Assembly (NCBI GenBank): GCA_031216445.1
Contig: CM062196.1
Coordinates: 24,625,501-24,689,500 of the forward strand
DNA: 64,000 nucleotides
Direction of reading: 5' to 3'
Source: Lateolabrax maculatus
Taxonomy: Eukaryota > Chordata > Actinopteri > Acropomatiformes > Lateolabracidae
The notes beneath the pieces were generated by a model that worked only from the letters and a program-made list of their open reading frames with translations, had not been told where the DNA came from and did not search any database. Shown here piece after piece: positions 26,195 through 37,752 of the stretch. Within the stretch, counting starts at the first letter, position 1, and every line of letters starts with the position of its first letter. A program made the translations under genes and the position numbers.

Positions 26195-26776
26195 CTAACT
26201 ATAAGCTTTATCAAAAAGGAACGTTTTTAGCATACTCTTAAACGAAGAGAGGGTGTCTGCCTCCCGAACCCAAATTGGGAGCTGATTCCACAGAAGAGGA
26301 GCTTGATAACTAAAGGCTCTGGCTCCCATTCTACTTTTAGAGACTTTAGGTACCACAAGTAACCCTGCATTCTGTGAGCATAGTGCTCTAGTGGGGTAAT
26401 ACGGTACTATCAGCTCTTTAAGATATGATGGTGCCTGACCAATAAGAGCTTTGTAAGTGAGGAGGACGACTTTAAATTCTGTTCTAGATTTCACAGGGAG
26501 CCAGTGCAGAGAAGCTAATATTGGAGAAATATGTTCTCTTTTGCCAGTTCCTGTCAGTACACGTGCAGCCGCATTCTGGATCAGCTGGAGAGTCTTTAGA
26601 GACTTATCAGGGCAGCCCGATAATAAGGAATTACAATAATCCAACCTAGAAGTAACAAATGCATGAACTAGTTTTTCTGCATCTTTCTGAGACAGGATAT
26701 GCCTAATTTTTATAATGTTACGTAAGTGGAAGAAGGCAGTCCTTGAAGTCTGTTTTATATGGGTATTAAAGGACAT
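26195..26776 (-). pseudogene. L2 LINE reverse transcriptase, C-terminal region
   Basis: An uninterrupted 193-codon frame encodes the thumb and C-terminal part of an L2-type reverse transcriptase. Visible marks are a start resembling the template-grip region, SRLDYCNSLLSG (about residues 43-54), LQLIQNAAARVLTGTGK (64-80), ISPILASLHWLPV (83-95) and the terminal SSFKSMLKTFLFDKAYS. Enzymes of this family copy LINE RNA at nicked chromosomal sites. It is separated from the palm fragment by stop codons and a frameshift, so it cannot make an active protein. Confidence 0.92.
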
Positions 26777-26853
26777 GTACTGATCAAAGGTTACTCCTAC
26801 ATTACTTACAGCGGTGCTAGAGGCCAGGGTAATTCCATCTAGAGTAACTATAT

Positions 26854-27135
26854 CTATAGATCTCGCAGGTGTTTAGGACCCAGAACAATAACTTCAGTTT
26901 TGTCTGAGTTTAACAGCAAGAAATTGCAGGTCATCCAGTCTTTTATGTCCTTAATACATGCCTGAAGCTTGGCTAACTTACCGGTTTCATCTGGCTTTAT
27001 CGACAAGTATAATTGAGTATCATCTGCATAGCAGTGAAAGTTTATGGAGTGTTTCCTAATAATATTGCCTAGAGGAAGCATATACAAAGTGAACGACTGA
27101 AACCAGCTTAGTGTGGGTCCTTTGACGACAATCAA
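26854..27135 (-). pseudogene. L2 LINE reverse transcriptase palm fragment with YADD
   Basis: A 93-codon frame includes the catalytic YADDTQLYLS motif (YADD codons at 27019-27030) and the downstream helix ending NSDKTEVIVLGP, all standard for L2 reverse transcriptases. The beginning reads VVKGPTLSWFQSF and then jumps directly to TLYMLPLGNIIR. The segment that normally lies between, with the GVPQGSVLGP motif B that is present in the plus-strand copy, is missing. The fragment is a relic. Confidence 0.9.
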
Positions 27136-27916
27136 ATGCTCCAGTCTCTGTAATAGGATACAATAGTCAATGGTATAGAAAGCGGAAAACTAAGATCTAA
27201 CAGAACAAGTACAGAGACAAATCCTTTATCTGATGCAATCAAAGGTCGTTTGTCACTTTCACCAGTGCTCTGTGCTATGATGCACTCTAAATCCTGACTG
27301 AAAATCCTCAAATAAACTATTGCTGTTTAGAAAGTCACATAACTGATTAACGACCGCTTTTTCAAGGATTTTGGAGAGAAAGGGAAGGTCAGATACAGAT
27401 CTATAGTTGGCTAAAACCCCTGGATCAAGTCTACATATAAAACTAGTTCTACAGCTGCTTCTGAGGTTCCTGTACTCAAAGATATATCTGAACTGGCTGA
27501 GGGCACAAGATGATGAATTTTTTCTCTAAGAAGCTCATGAAGTTATTACTACTGAGAGCTCTGGGAATACATGGCTCAACAGAGTTCTGACTCTTTGTCA
27601 GCCTGGCTACAGTGCTGAAACGAAACCTGGGGTTGTTCTTATGTTCCTCTATTAGTCAGGAGTAATAGGCTCCTCTGGCATTACGGAGGGCCTTCCTGTA
27701 TGTTCTAAGACGATCTTGCCAAACTAAATGAGATTCCTCCAGTTTGGTTGAACGCCATTTCCTTTCTAATTTTCGCAATGTTTCTTTTAATTTGCGGGTT
27801 AAGGAGTTATATCATGGAGCTAACCTCTTTTGTTTTATTATTTTCTTTTTGATAGGGGCAATAGAATCGAGAGTCGGTCACAGCGAGCCTGCAGCACTAT
27901 CAACCAGATAATCAAT
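27136..27916 (-). pseudogene. L2 LINE linker and reverse-transcriptase N-terminus, heavily mutated
   Basis: There is no open frame here, but the minus strand shows broken blocks of an L2 polymerase: a region equivalent to an EKAVVNQLCDFL-type motif, then sequence matching the partner copy's SDKGFVSVLVLLDLS (around 27190-27240). Several frameshifts and a likely internal deletion are present. It connects the endonuclease block to the palm fragment. Confidence 0.7.
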
Positions 27917-28681
27917 TTAGGAGGGACTAAAGTTAGCATAGGAGTCCTCCGTTACATTGAGACATGGCATTGAATTAAATGCCGATGGAATCACTTCTTT
28001 AAATTTAGCTACAGCACTATCAGACAGGCAACTACTTAAGGAATGTTTGCCTAATGGCCTGTGGTCCAGTAATATGAGTTCAAAAGTTATTAAATAATGG
28101 TCTGATAAGAAAGGATTTTGTCGGAAGACTATTAAATCTTCAATTTCGATTCTATATGACAGAACAAGATCGAGGGTGTGGTTAAAACAATGAGTGGGTT
28201 TGTTTACACTCTGACAGAAACCAATCGAATCTAATAGTGAGATAAACGCAGAACTAAGGCTATCATTATCGATGTCCACGTGAATATTAATATCACCTAC
28301 AATAATGACTTTATCTGTTTTGAGGACTAAACTTGTTAAAAACTCTGAGAATTCTGCTAAAAATTCAGAATACGGACCATGAGCGCGGTACACTATGACA
28401 AATAGAATTGGCTGTAGAGTTTTCCACATTGGGTGTGAAAGACTAAGAACAAGACTTTCGAATGAGTTAAAACTAAGTTTGGGTTTAGGGTTGATTAATA
28501 AGCTAGAGTCGAAGATGGCTGCAACTCCACCTCCTCGGCCAGTGCCTCGAGGAATGTGAGTATTAATATGACTAGGAGGAGTGGACTCATTCAGGCTAAC
28601 ATATTCTTCCTGACACAGCCAAGTTTCAGTTAGACAAAATAAATCCATATGATAGTCAGATATTAAATCATTGACTAACAC
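27917..28681 (-). pseudogene. L2 LINE AP-like endonuclease domain
   Basis: A 254-codon frame encodes the exonuclease-endonuclease-phosphatase domain that nicks the target for LINE insertion. Visible motifs are CLTETWL (about residues 16-22; the E is the metal-binding Glu), RGTGRGGGVAAIF (45-57), VGDINIHVD (127-135, where the family usually has GDFN) and the catalytic SDHYLITFEL (about 193-202). The preceding metal-binding asparagine block is upstream or lost, and the frame has no clean start, so I treat it as a remnant. Confidence 0.9.
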
Positions 28682-28939
28682 AGCTTTAGACGACAGAGAT
28701 CTAATGTTTACATTTAATTCTGTTATTTGGTTGTACCACTACACTGGTAGTTTTAATTTTTATTAAGTTTTTACGAGTAACTCCTCTTCTGTTTGAATTT
28801 GAATTAATTAAATTAAGTGGTCGGGGGACAGACACAGTCTCTATGGGATTTTTTACGGGGTTTTGGGCGGGTAACCGCTCTAATGGAAGCGCAGAGAAGC
28901 GTGTAGGACTGCAGCTCTGCTTCCTGGTCTGAACTCTGG

Positions 28940-29250
28940 ATTGTCACGGAGTGGGTCCACTAATAAACTTGGTAAAATTTCTGTCTATGAGAGCTGCACT
29001 ATCCAAAGTAGGATGAATGCCGTCTCTCCTCATCAGAATAGGTCTCCCCTAGAATATGGTCCAATTATCTACGAGGCCCACATCGTTTGCTGGACACCAC
29101 CTTGACAACCACCAGTTGAATGACGACATGCAGCTATACATGTCATCACTGGTCAAATTTGGCAGGGGTCCAGAGAAAACTATGGAGTCCGACATTGTCT
29201 TTGCGTAGTTACACACCGACTCCACATTAATTTTGGTGACTTCCGATTGG
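28940..29250 (-). pseudogene. L2 LINE ORF1 remnant with SGNH esterase C-terminus
   Basis: On the minus strand a frame reads INVESVCNYAKTMSDSIVFSG, then a Trp-rich segment, then DNWTIF, an in-frame TAG at 29050-29052, and continues GRPILMRRDGIHPTLDSAAL. The DGIHP block matches the Asp-x-x-His pair of SGNH/GDSL hydrolases. Esterase-type ORF1 proteins are known in fish L2/CR1 LINEs. The stop codon and lack of an N-terminal half mark it as dead. Confidence 0.8.
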
Positions 29251-29404
29251 CGTGAAAATATTCTTTCAATAAAGAATAAAAGATGGTCACTGACAGCTCA
29301 CCATTGTGAAATGTTAGTCAGTGAAGAGCTGTGAACTTGAAGCACTTCTTTAAGTGCATTTGACCTTACATTTGAAAGGAAGTTGGAGTTGGGCTAATAA
29401 TGGC

Positions 29405-30752
29405 CTGGTATTGTTCAGTGACAAATTACCTTCTGATTGTATCAGATAAAGGATTTGTCTCTGTACTTGTTCTGTTAGATCTTAGTGCCACTTTTGATAC
29501 CACTGACCATCAGATCATATTACAGTGAGTGGAGCATTTGATTGGTGTCAAAGGACCCGCACTAAGCTGGTTTAAGTCGTATTTGTGAAGGAATTTTCCT
29601 TCTTGTATGTTAAACTTCCCTCTTGTAGGTTAAAGGTAACTTAAGACAGTGCTTCACAGGTCAGGTCAACTACCTGTCTCTGTCCGCCTGTCTCATTCTG
29701 TGTGCCAGACAAGGCCGAGTTGGCTCTAGCATCTGGTAGACCAAGGTCTGCTAGATATCTTCTGTATTCAGGTTTAGACACAACAGGCTGGCGCCTGGTT
29801 GTTGACGCTGGATAAGAGAGACTGTAGAGAGGCTATGCTGTTGCTAGGACAGCAGTGGTTGACGTCTTTCCTTGTTTGGATCTGATATCCAATAGAGTCC
29901 TCACACATGACAGGCTGAGTTAGGAATAACCCTATTTGGATATAGCGGAACTTATCAGTTCTGGGGAGGGTTAAATACTGAGCTTCAGGACACCATCTTC
30001 AGATTTGGGTAGCAGTACGCTGTGATTCACATGTGGTGTTTCCCTTTTCTCCTCGATCGAGCTTCAGTAAATATTCCTGTGTAAGACATCCAGGTCTCCT
30101 GAAACTTCTTGTTAGAGTGAACCAGCTCTAAGATTTCCATCACAGTATTTATCAGATAGATTTCAGTTTGTACATGTAAATGATGAATCCTCCGTGCACA
30201 CCGGAGTTCCACAAGGTTCTGTGCTTGGACCAATTTTATTCACCTTATATATGCTTCCTTTAGGCAATATTATTAGGTCATGCTGCTAGAAGCCTAGACT
30301 GCTGGGGGATTTCCCATGATGCACTGAGCTTCTCTCTCCTCCTCTCCCTCTTCATCCATATGCATTCGTATCCCTTTAATACATGTTACTAACTCCACCA
30401 CTTCCGCGTAGCTTTGTGCTTTTTCTCCTTCTCACTTTCTGCAGGTATTTCTGCCCCTGGAGCTGTAGATTCTGGATCTGTGATCTCCCCTCTCCCCCTC
30501 TCTCCTCCCCTTTAAACCCAACTGGGTCGATGCAGATGGCTGCCCACCCAGAGCCGGGTTCTGCTCGAGGTTTCTACCTGTTAAAAGGGAGTTTTTCCTC
30601 GACACTGTCGCCAAGTGCTGCTCATGGTGGGAACTTTTGGATCTCTGTAAATAATATTTTAAAAAGTATGTTCTAGACCTACTCTATGTGAAAGACGTCT
30701 TGAGATAACTTTTATTATAATTTGATACTATACAAATAAAATTGACTTGACT
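29405..30752 (+). mobile_element. L2/Maui-like LINE fragment, plus strand, interrupted by a solo LTR
   Basis: This is a second, opposite-oriented copy of the L2 family. It begins inside the reverse transcriptase (VTNYLLIVSDKGFVSVLVLL, about 29415-29475), runs to LSWFKSYL, is split by the solo LTR, and resumes at RFQFVHVNDESS..GVPQGSVLGPILF (about 30145-30240). It then drops the rest of the polymerase and continues in the 3' untranslated region. It ends in atacaaataaaattgacttg at about 30752, a polyadenylation-like tail typical of fish LINEs. It is 5'-truncated with an internal deletion. Confidence 0.88.
29584..30144 (+). mobile_element. Solo LTR, copy 2 (561 bp), inserted inside an L2 LINE
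   Basis: This is the same LTR as at 22214-22774 but on the plus strand. It is bounded by TGTGAAGG and CATCACA and flanked by the 5-base duplication GTATT (29579-29583 and 30145-30149). It interrupts the reverse-transcriptase frame of the plus-strand L2 copy. Removing the LTR and one GTATT joins ..LSWFKSYL to ..RFQFVHVN, showing the L2 was there first. No internal retroelement genes remain. Confidence 0.94.
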
Positions 30753-32420
30753 TGCCCCTCCAAATAAATGGACCATGTACAGCAGCAGTAGTCTATTGTT
30801 GGATTTGGAGTCACCAGGCAGATACCTTATCTATGCAGTACTTGTTTATATTTATTTGTTTGTCCTCTTGTAAGACTATAAAGCCTATTGATTTTAACAA
30901 AATGCATCAATTTTGCCACCAGTTACATGCCTATACCCTCTGTCCATAAAGGCTCGTCTCACTCATGGGGATCAGAACAAAGTTTCATACACAAATTGTA
31001 GAATGTGTACTCAACTTGAATTCTTACTTGTTAAACTAACAGGACTTCTTTTATGTGTTGTATACGCAATGTTTTCATTTTCAATCAACCCTAATCTGTT
31101 CAAGTAGGTGTCATGCCAAGTTATACAGCTTTGACATTCTAATTTAAATTTCGAAATGATTATTTCTAGCATGTGATTTCCTCTAAGTAAAACATTTACT
31201 GCTGTACATTTTTCAAAGCGAATATGGCAAAAAGAAGAAAAACACATTTATTGCACAACTTCACTCAGAGCATGAATTCAAAACACCATAATCTAAATAT
31301 CCATAATCCAAGATGGTGAACATGGAAAATTGCATCCTGTCCACCTAACCATTAAACAGCTCACTGACTCTTTGACATTGATCCCGGAGAGTGCGGTGCT
31401 TTCCAACTCCATGACAACCTACTGGAATGCTTTAAAGGTGTACTTGGGTTCAAGCATCTAAACAGGACTGTTAAAAAATACAATTATTAAAGACATTTGA
31501 ATACCGCTCACCAGTACCATGGAGCCTTTGGATCACCACTCAATGTCAATAGAATGAAACACCCAAAGCAACGCAGAAGACTATCAATGCCAATCAACAG
31601 CAGTTCAAAGTACAAGAGTGTTCCATAAACTCAAAACATTTATCCTCAGAATGAATTCTTACTTGAGCCATGATGCTCTCTAGTGTTTGGCCTCTCTGTC
31701 CTCTCTTTACAAAGATCTTCAGCAGCTTGTCAGGTTGCACATTTGGCTGCTAGAGAGATCTGGACTGCAGGCGATGGTGGTTATACACAAATTCGGCATT
31801 TATAAAGACAGAAATATCGTACAGCAACAATTGACTTAGGCAAAATAAACTATAAATGTAACACAAACTAAGATACCATGAAAGTTAGTGAGCTGACGTG
31901 AAATTGATAGGTAGTGATTGGTACAGAAGCTAAATCATTTCACAACTAATTATCTCTTGTCTTTATCATTTGAACATTTTATTTTCTAGTATTCATTTAT
32001 GTTATGATTGTGCTTTTTTCAAGAATCTTTTAAGCCTTGTCAATTATTTGTTTTGCTGCTGCAACATCCTATTTTAACTCCTAATAACACAATAAATATT
32101 TTTTTTTTTTCCTTGAGACCCATCTGGGTGCTAAATCAACCATCAAAACAGACCTGTTAAAAAACAAAATATAATAATTATTAAATACATCTGAATACCA
32201 CAAAACCTTTGGAGCACGCCTCAGGTTAGATTCAATAAATTCGTTTTTCCTCACACATCTCCACTGACTGTTTGCCTTTACTTGTACTAACTTGTAAAAA
32301 TTTGTCAGACAGTTGTGAGAAAGCTAATCCATGTCCCTCTGGAGAAAAATAAAGGGAACTATATGCCCCTCAAAATTAAGAGAATTTTACAATTGAAATA
32401 TGTAAATATATATATAAATG

Positions 32421-32423
<3 letters not shown>

Positions 32424-32457
<34 letters not shown>
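32424..32457 (+). repeat. (TA)n microsatellite
   Basis: Seventeen ta units; such runs can form cruciforms. Confidence 0.97.
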
Positions 32458-32458
<1 letters not shown>

Positions 32459-33099
32459 CTGCATATTTGTTAACTGACCTGTCCAACATCTCCCCTTATT
32501 TAAGTGTATACTATAATGCCCATGTCATTTATAGCAATAAGAGTAGACTAAATATTAAAAACACCTCTCAGTTGGACACAATGCAATTTGACAGCATTGC
32601 AAACTACAGACGTCTAAATGGCCGTAAAGTTGCGTGCTGTACCTACACTCATAAGCCCACCCCCATGTCATACACAGTCATGTACAATATGTACACACAA
32701 ATCCGTTTTATCTGCTTTGTTTCATCATGAATCCGCTCTCCAGCATTTGTTTCAAAAGCAACACCAGAAACAATGGCTTAAATTAGCTTCAGCTAGACGG
32801 CCTGCAGGAAATACATGTTGCATCGCTTCTCCTATGTGCAAAGTGTTTATCTTTGTTTTCCCAGTTAAAGAAACTAACATCCAAGAAAATACAGTATCAG
32901 ACTGCCTTCATTTTTGCTGTGTTGTCATTATGAACTGCGATTCCTTGAAATAAGCTCTTGGTTACCAATGTAAATTGTCTTTGCACTTCTACTTTAAGAA
33001 CTACCACCTTCTTCTAAAAAAGATAAGTCAATACCAGATGAAAGAAATTCTGAAGGAGGATATTTTGTAATGATTTTCTTCCTTCCATAGGAGTCCTTA

Positions 33100-33450
33100 G
33101 GATCCCGATCTATAGCTTTAATCCTCTGGGGAAGTTAGCTCTCCCTATAGAGCTGCTAGTGCCGGCTGCTAACACCGGTATTGATCAGAGGGGGACACTG
33201 CTGTGGAAGACAGCACGGTGGCAAAGTAATTACCTGCAAGCTTCACACTCCGAGGGAGGTGTGTACGTGTGTACGTGAGTTCGTTTGAAGCCTGTCAGAT
33301 GATACATGCGCGCAACTGTAATTGAAAGTGGATAGCTCACCTCGGCACATTCCACCATAGAGAGCGAAACTACATTAATGTCTCAGTCCCCAGCTTATTA
33401 CAAGCTCTGGTAATTACCCAGCCGGGGAGTCTGAGGACATGAGGAACTTG
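33100..33450 (+). promoter_or_regulatory. Candidate conserved non-coding element with two GTAATTACC sites
   Basis: GTAATTACC occurs at 33226-33234 and within the palindrome GGTAATTACC at 33409-33418. The region also has balanced base composition, several CpGs and acattaatg between the sites. This suggests a homeodomain-bound enhancer in the gene's intron; there is no direct proof. Confidence 0.3.
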
Positions 33451-34439
33451 GGGGGGGGCGGGGGTAAGTGGATGCATACTGGTTAGGGGAATCCTTGATT
33501 AATGCCTTATAGGTATAATCCTAATAATGAATAAGGAGAAACAGGAGAAACTCATTTATCTGAATGTCACACAGCAAACATATAAAAACACATACTGCTA
33601 GGCAAATACATTCTAATGACTTAGTATAAACAGGACATTTATACATATGCAAACATATTTTACATCATGCTCATTGATTTACCACAGAGTTGACCCCGTA
33701 ACAAGACAATATTCTTGTACAAGAGCAAGCATGTGTTCGTATTACACACAGCCTATGGGAATTGTTTACAGCATGGGTTTTATGCATCAGGATATTCATG
33801 CTGAGCTACATAAATTATATAAAAATGGAACTAAAAACATGACAAGATAATATGGCTACATTTAGTTTATATGGTCAATACAATTGCAAAGGCAAGATGA
33901 CTTCCCACTGGGGCCACACGAAATTAAACTGTACTGTGTAAACTCAAGTGCTCACCAAATGGTGCACATTCTACCCCAGCCTCACATGTGAGCGTTTGAA
34001 TGAGTGAACGAGTCTCAGCCGTCGTAACGGCCTCTATTCCCACTGGCTCCAGATAAATGACTTTCCACTGTAATTTGCACTGAGCTGTGCAAAACGACTG
34101 TACCAACTTTTTTGTTTATTTATGCTCCGCCAGCGTGTGAGGGCAGAAATTACGCCAGGGAAATTCCAAATGCTTTCTAAAATAAGAAAAACCCCCCCAA
34201 AAAACTAATGACTAATGACTGTGAAACTTTGGAACCTACTTTCTTTTACAGCGAAAACAACACACAACACAGGGCCTCAGAGCCGCACCCCGGTGGCAGA
34301 ACGTGTGCCTGCCCACCAGCAGCTATAAGCATTTAGTCGGAACGTGTCAAACCATCGTCAGCAGCCGTCAAGGGAAATTGTTTGATGTAGGTCTACATCC
34401 GAATGACAGGCAGCAGAGACATGTGTTCTGATGGCAAAT

Positions 34440-34440
<1 letters not shown>

Positions 34441-34486
<46 letters not shown>
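34441..34486 (+). repeat. (AC)n microsatellite
   Basis: Twenty-three uninterrupted ac units followed by a CpG-rich segment gggcgcgctccccgtcgggc. Confidence 0.98.
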
Positions 34487-34488
<2 letters not shown>

Positions 34489-36702
34489 GCGCGCTCCCCG
34501 TCGGGCGCCTCGAGCACCAGCCCTCATCAACACTGCTGATTTGTTGTCGCGGCTGCTCTCAGCCAAGTTCGGGGCTGATTGGCCGTGTAACCTTTTTAGT
34601 TGATGTCTTGACTGTCTTGTCACATCTCAAGCGGCAAACATAACCCTCCCCCCATCCCCGCCCCCCTCCGTCAACTTGCACAACACTGACATTTGTCTGT
34701 CTTGTCGTGTCTTAGCGCGGCGGTGTAGGAAAATGATGGATGCTGGGTGTTACATAAGGAGCAAAGTGGGATGGGATGTCTTGAGTGAGGCGGCACGCAC
34801 GACTGATACTTTTGACGTCCTTAAATGAAACATTTCGCTGTCAGAAAGGGGGAGCGGAGCTGAAAACCGACCAGAGACTCACTCCAAACTCCCAAATCTA
34901 TCCCCAGATGCACACACAGAGCCTGCGTGACGTGGCGGAGGACATTGAGCGCATGTCTGCATTACTGCACTCGCTGTAACAGCATTGTTATCAGCACAGG
35001 CTTAGCTCACATTGCTGAACATGACGTTAGAAGGGCTCTCCGTCTAAATGTCCTTTATTTTTCTTTCCCTCTCTTTCAAACATACACTCACCATGGGCTT
35101 TTTGTCAACATGGAGAAGACAGTCTGGATTAGTGTGAAGTAGCCACTGCGTAAAATTAATTGGATTGACATTCAGGAGTTTAAGCTGTTTCTTCTTCGAA
35201 TGAGACTGCTCAGTTTTGGGCTTGCATGTGGGATTTTCTTCTTGTCACTGCTTTCTGCTAATGGAATATTTTTAAAATATAATTAAATTTGCTTTTATTT
35301 AGAGTGACATTGCACAGAGATTGCATCAGAAACTTGTTCATAATGATGACTTATTATATACTTTTTAAATGTTCATGGGGTGCTTTCCAGTGCCTGCAAA
35401 CCCATTCTGTCTGTTGGGTCTGTTTACCATTGACCATTTGGACCACATCATAATGTGGAAACTATGTAGATACTGTAAAATGCTGTTTGTCTGCTCATTA
35501 CTAATTAAGGGCAGAGGAAGCAGCAGGAGACGGAGGCTGAGATGCTCCCACAGCATACGCACAACATCCCGACCCACGGCTGCTGCCTCATACATCTTGA
35601 TAGCTCATGTGTGAAGTACTGTCAAAATGGACTTCACTTCAAACTCGTGTCCATTGCCTCGATTCGTCCCAGAATGATTCTTAATCTTTCATACATTTTC
35701 AATTTAGAATATGAATTTTTAGGGAGGCAGAGGTTCTAGACATATACTGCAAACTTGCTGGGACATAAAGAATTCTGCATAAAGTTTGAACTTTATGATC
35801 TTTGGTCAGGTATTGGATGGTCAGGTATTATGCCATATAAGATTCTGACATTGCACAATTTATGTCCATTTAAAGGATAAGTTCTAAGTTTTTGTTTAAG
35901 AAATGAAAAGTCCAAAACTAACAATGTATTAGTCTCTTCCTCAGTAATTTTAGACTTCCGCACCCCATCTGTGGCTCCCAGAGCCAAGCTGCTTTATTCT
36001 TATTGAGGATCTTTAAAAACAGTTCACAAAACCAAAGACTTATTTAAGCGCATTAGTTGGGGACTATATGGATTTGATATCGATATCAAAATGGATTTAT
36101 ACCCATTTGGCGCTTTATTTGGTATATTCTTGAGTATTTCCAACAGTAGGACAGTGACTGAGGAACTGGGTCAAAACTACTGTTAAAATTAGTTCATGCT
36201 AATAAAGGAACAGGAAGGATGTAGTTGTAATAGTTTTGAACAACACTGAAGCTCTTTGGCACAGAGGAAGAAGAGTTATCAGGCTTTGATACACAGACAT
36301 TAACTCTAATTGGCTGGATTACCAAACAAAAAAATAGCTAATTTCATGACATTACACAGCTTAAATCACTATGTGGTCTGATATAATGCAGCAGACTTAT
36401 AGGACACCACAATCACCGTGTGAGATTGAGCTCTGTGGCTATAAAATTCCTGTTGTCTGTCCTCTGTCCACGTTGGTACGTTTGTCTTTGAACACACAGT
36501 TTTTACAGTGTGCTGCATCTCTAAACTTTAATTTGAAACTGGATTGTGAACTATTGACCTTTTTGACTGGATTGATGCTCCTTTAACCTGACATTATGAT
36601 AATAAATAGGATATGACACATGTCACAGACGCACCACAGCCCTGCTGCAGATTGTTTGGATCAGCCATGGCATTTGACCTTAAACAAAACCTTTCTGTCT
36701 GT

Positions 36703-36705
<3 letters not shown>

Positions 36706-36748
<43 letters not shown>
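36706..36748 (+). repeat. (CA)n microsatellite
   Basis: About 21 uninterrupted ca units. Confidence 0.98.
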
Positions 36749-36754
<6 letters not shown>

Positions 36755-37479
36755 AATACACATAGCAAGAGTAGGCTAACATTTTCCTACACAAATGTGA
36801 ACACAGGACAGGGTATTTCCAGATAATGACTTTCCATGGGCTTTCAGTTTGCCAGGTAGTGATTCATTGAATTGTGAGCTTACCTAACCTACATACCCAT
36901 GGCCATGATAAGGCATTAATTACACCCTGTGATACATTTTACAAAAATCACTTAAAATGTTCTTTTTCCAAAAATCAAAACTTAAATTTAGTATAATATG
37001 AATTCAGTTTATCAGTCAGGACAAATGCTGAACAATTGGAGCTCTCCTGTTGGACACTTTGTCATCAGGGTGCTGCTTGATTAGCCAATTAGTAGATGAA
37101 TTTATGTCTGGAATGAAAGTGTGTGTTTATAGGGCGTACAGTACGCATGTGTGGGGGTGCACCAGGAGTGCATCAAGAAACTGTAGGAGCACAGCCTGCC
37201 CCAGCAACCCCTGAATCAAGGTTCAACATTAAGGTTAAAGTTATTATTATTATAAATGTAAGAAAATAAAGTCACAGAAATATAAAAATAAACAAAAAGA
37301 AAAAACAAAAACAAACAAGGACAGCAAAGGTAAGAATAAACATTTAACTGCTATGTACAAATATAAAAATAAATAAATATACAAAGTATATATATGAACA
37401 TACAACACAACAATAATGACAATGAAGTGGAGAAATGTAGAGTGCAAAGATGCCTGGATAAATATGAAGAGATTGTCAC

Positions 37480-37707
37480 AGGATACTTCAAATACCTCAC
37501 CTGCTGCTTTCTGTCTGTCAGGAAGTTAGTGATCCACTGACAGGTGAAGGCTGGTGCGGTGAGCTGGGAGAGTTTGGGGTGAAGGATTTCTGGGATGATG
37601 GTGTTGAACGCTGAGCTGAAGTCCACAAAGAGGACCCTTACATATGTCCCTGGGGAGTTGAGGTGTGGCAGCATGTAGTACAGTCCCATGTTGACTGCAT
37701 CATCCAC
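37480..37707 (-). pseudogene. Rex1-like LINE reverse-transcriptase palm motif A fragment
   Basis: The frame shows VDDAV-like entry wording, YVRVLFVDFSSAFNTIIPEI (motif A, catalytic Asp) and WITNFLTDRKQQVRY, then breaks off at about 37480. No motif B (Gly-x-Pro-Gln-Gly) or YxDD follows. The join to the upstream piece needs a frameshift between 37707 and 37753. Confidence 0.88.
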
Positions 37708-37752
37708 CGACCTGTTTGCCCAGTAGGCAAACTGCAGGGGGTCCAGCAGGAG

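Larger units (their letters stand above)
25690..29275 (-). mobile_element. Decayed L2/Maui-like LINE, minus strand
   Basis: Read on the minus strand this contains, in order: an esterase-like ORF1 remnant (about 28960-29240), an AP endonuclease block (27917-28681), a damaged reverse-transcriptase N-terminus (about 27140-27900), a palm fragment with YADD (26854-27135), the reverse-transcriptase C-terminus (26195-26776) and a pyrimidine-rich 3' untranslated region. The terminal wording SRLDYCNSLL..LQLIQNAAARVL and the LLDLSA.FDT motif in its partner copy are typical of the L2/Maui clade. The 3' end diverges from the partner copy at about 25715, before the polyadenylation tail, so the true 3' terminus is missing. 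Its strand is the same as the NAALADL2-like gene. Confidence 0.9.
30753..37249. other. Intronic sequence with microsatellites, no gene recognised
   Basis: Besides the TA, AC and CA repeats and the candidate element at 33100, the stretch 34490-34990 is comparatively CpG-rich (gcgcgctcc, cgcggcgg) but shows no start site or exon I can support. Confidence 0.5.

Noticed and set aside
22214..30144. One complete LTR retroelement bounded by the two 561-bp LTRs
   Set aside because: The LTRs are in opposite directions and each has its own target duplication; the interior is L2 and SINE sequence, not gag-pol.
25690..30752. Single twin-primed L2 insertion
   Set aside because: Both oppositely oriented parts contain 3' untranslated sequence, so the minus part is not just an inverted 5' segment of the plus part.
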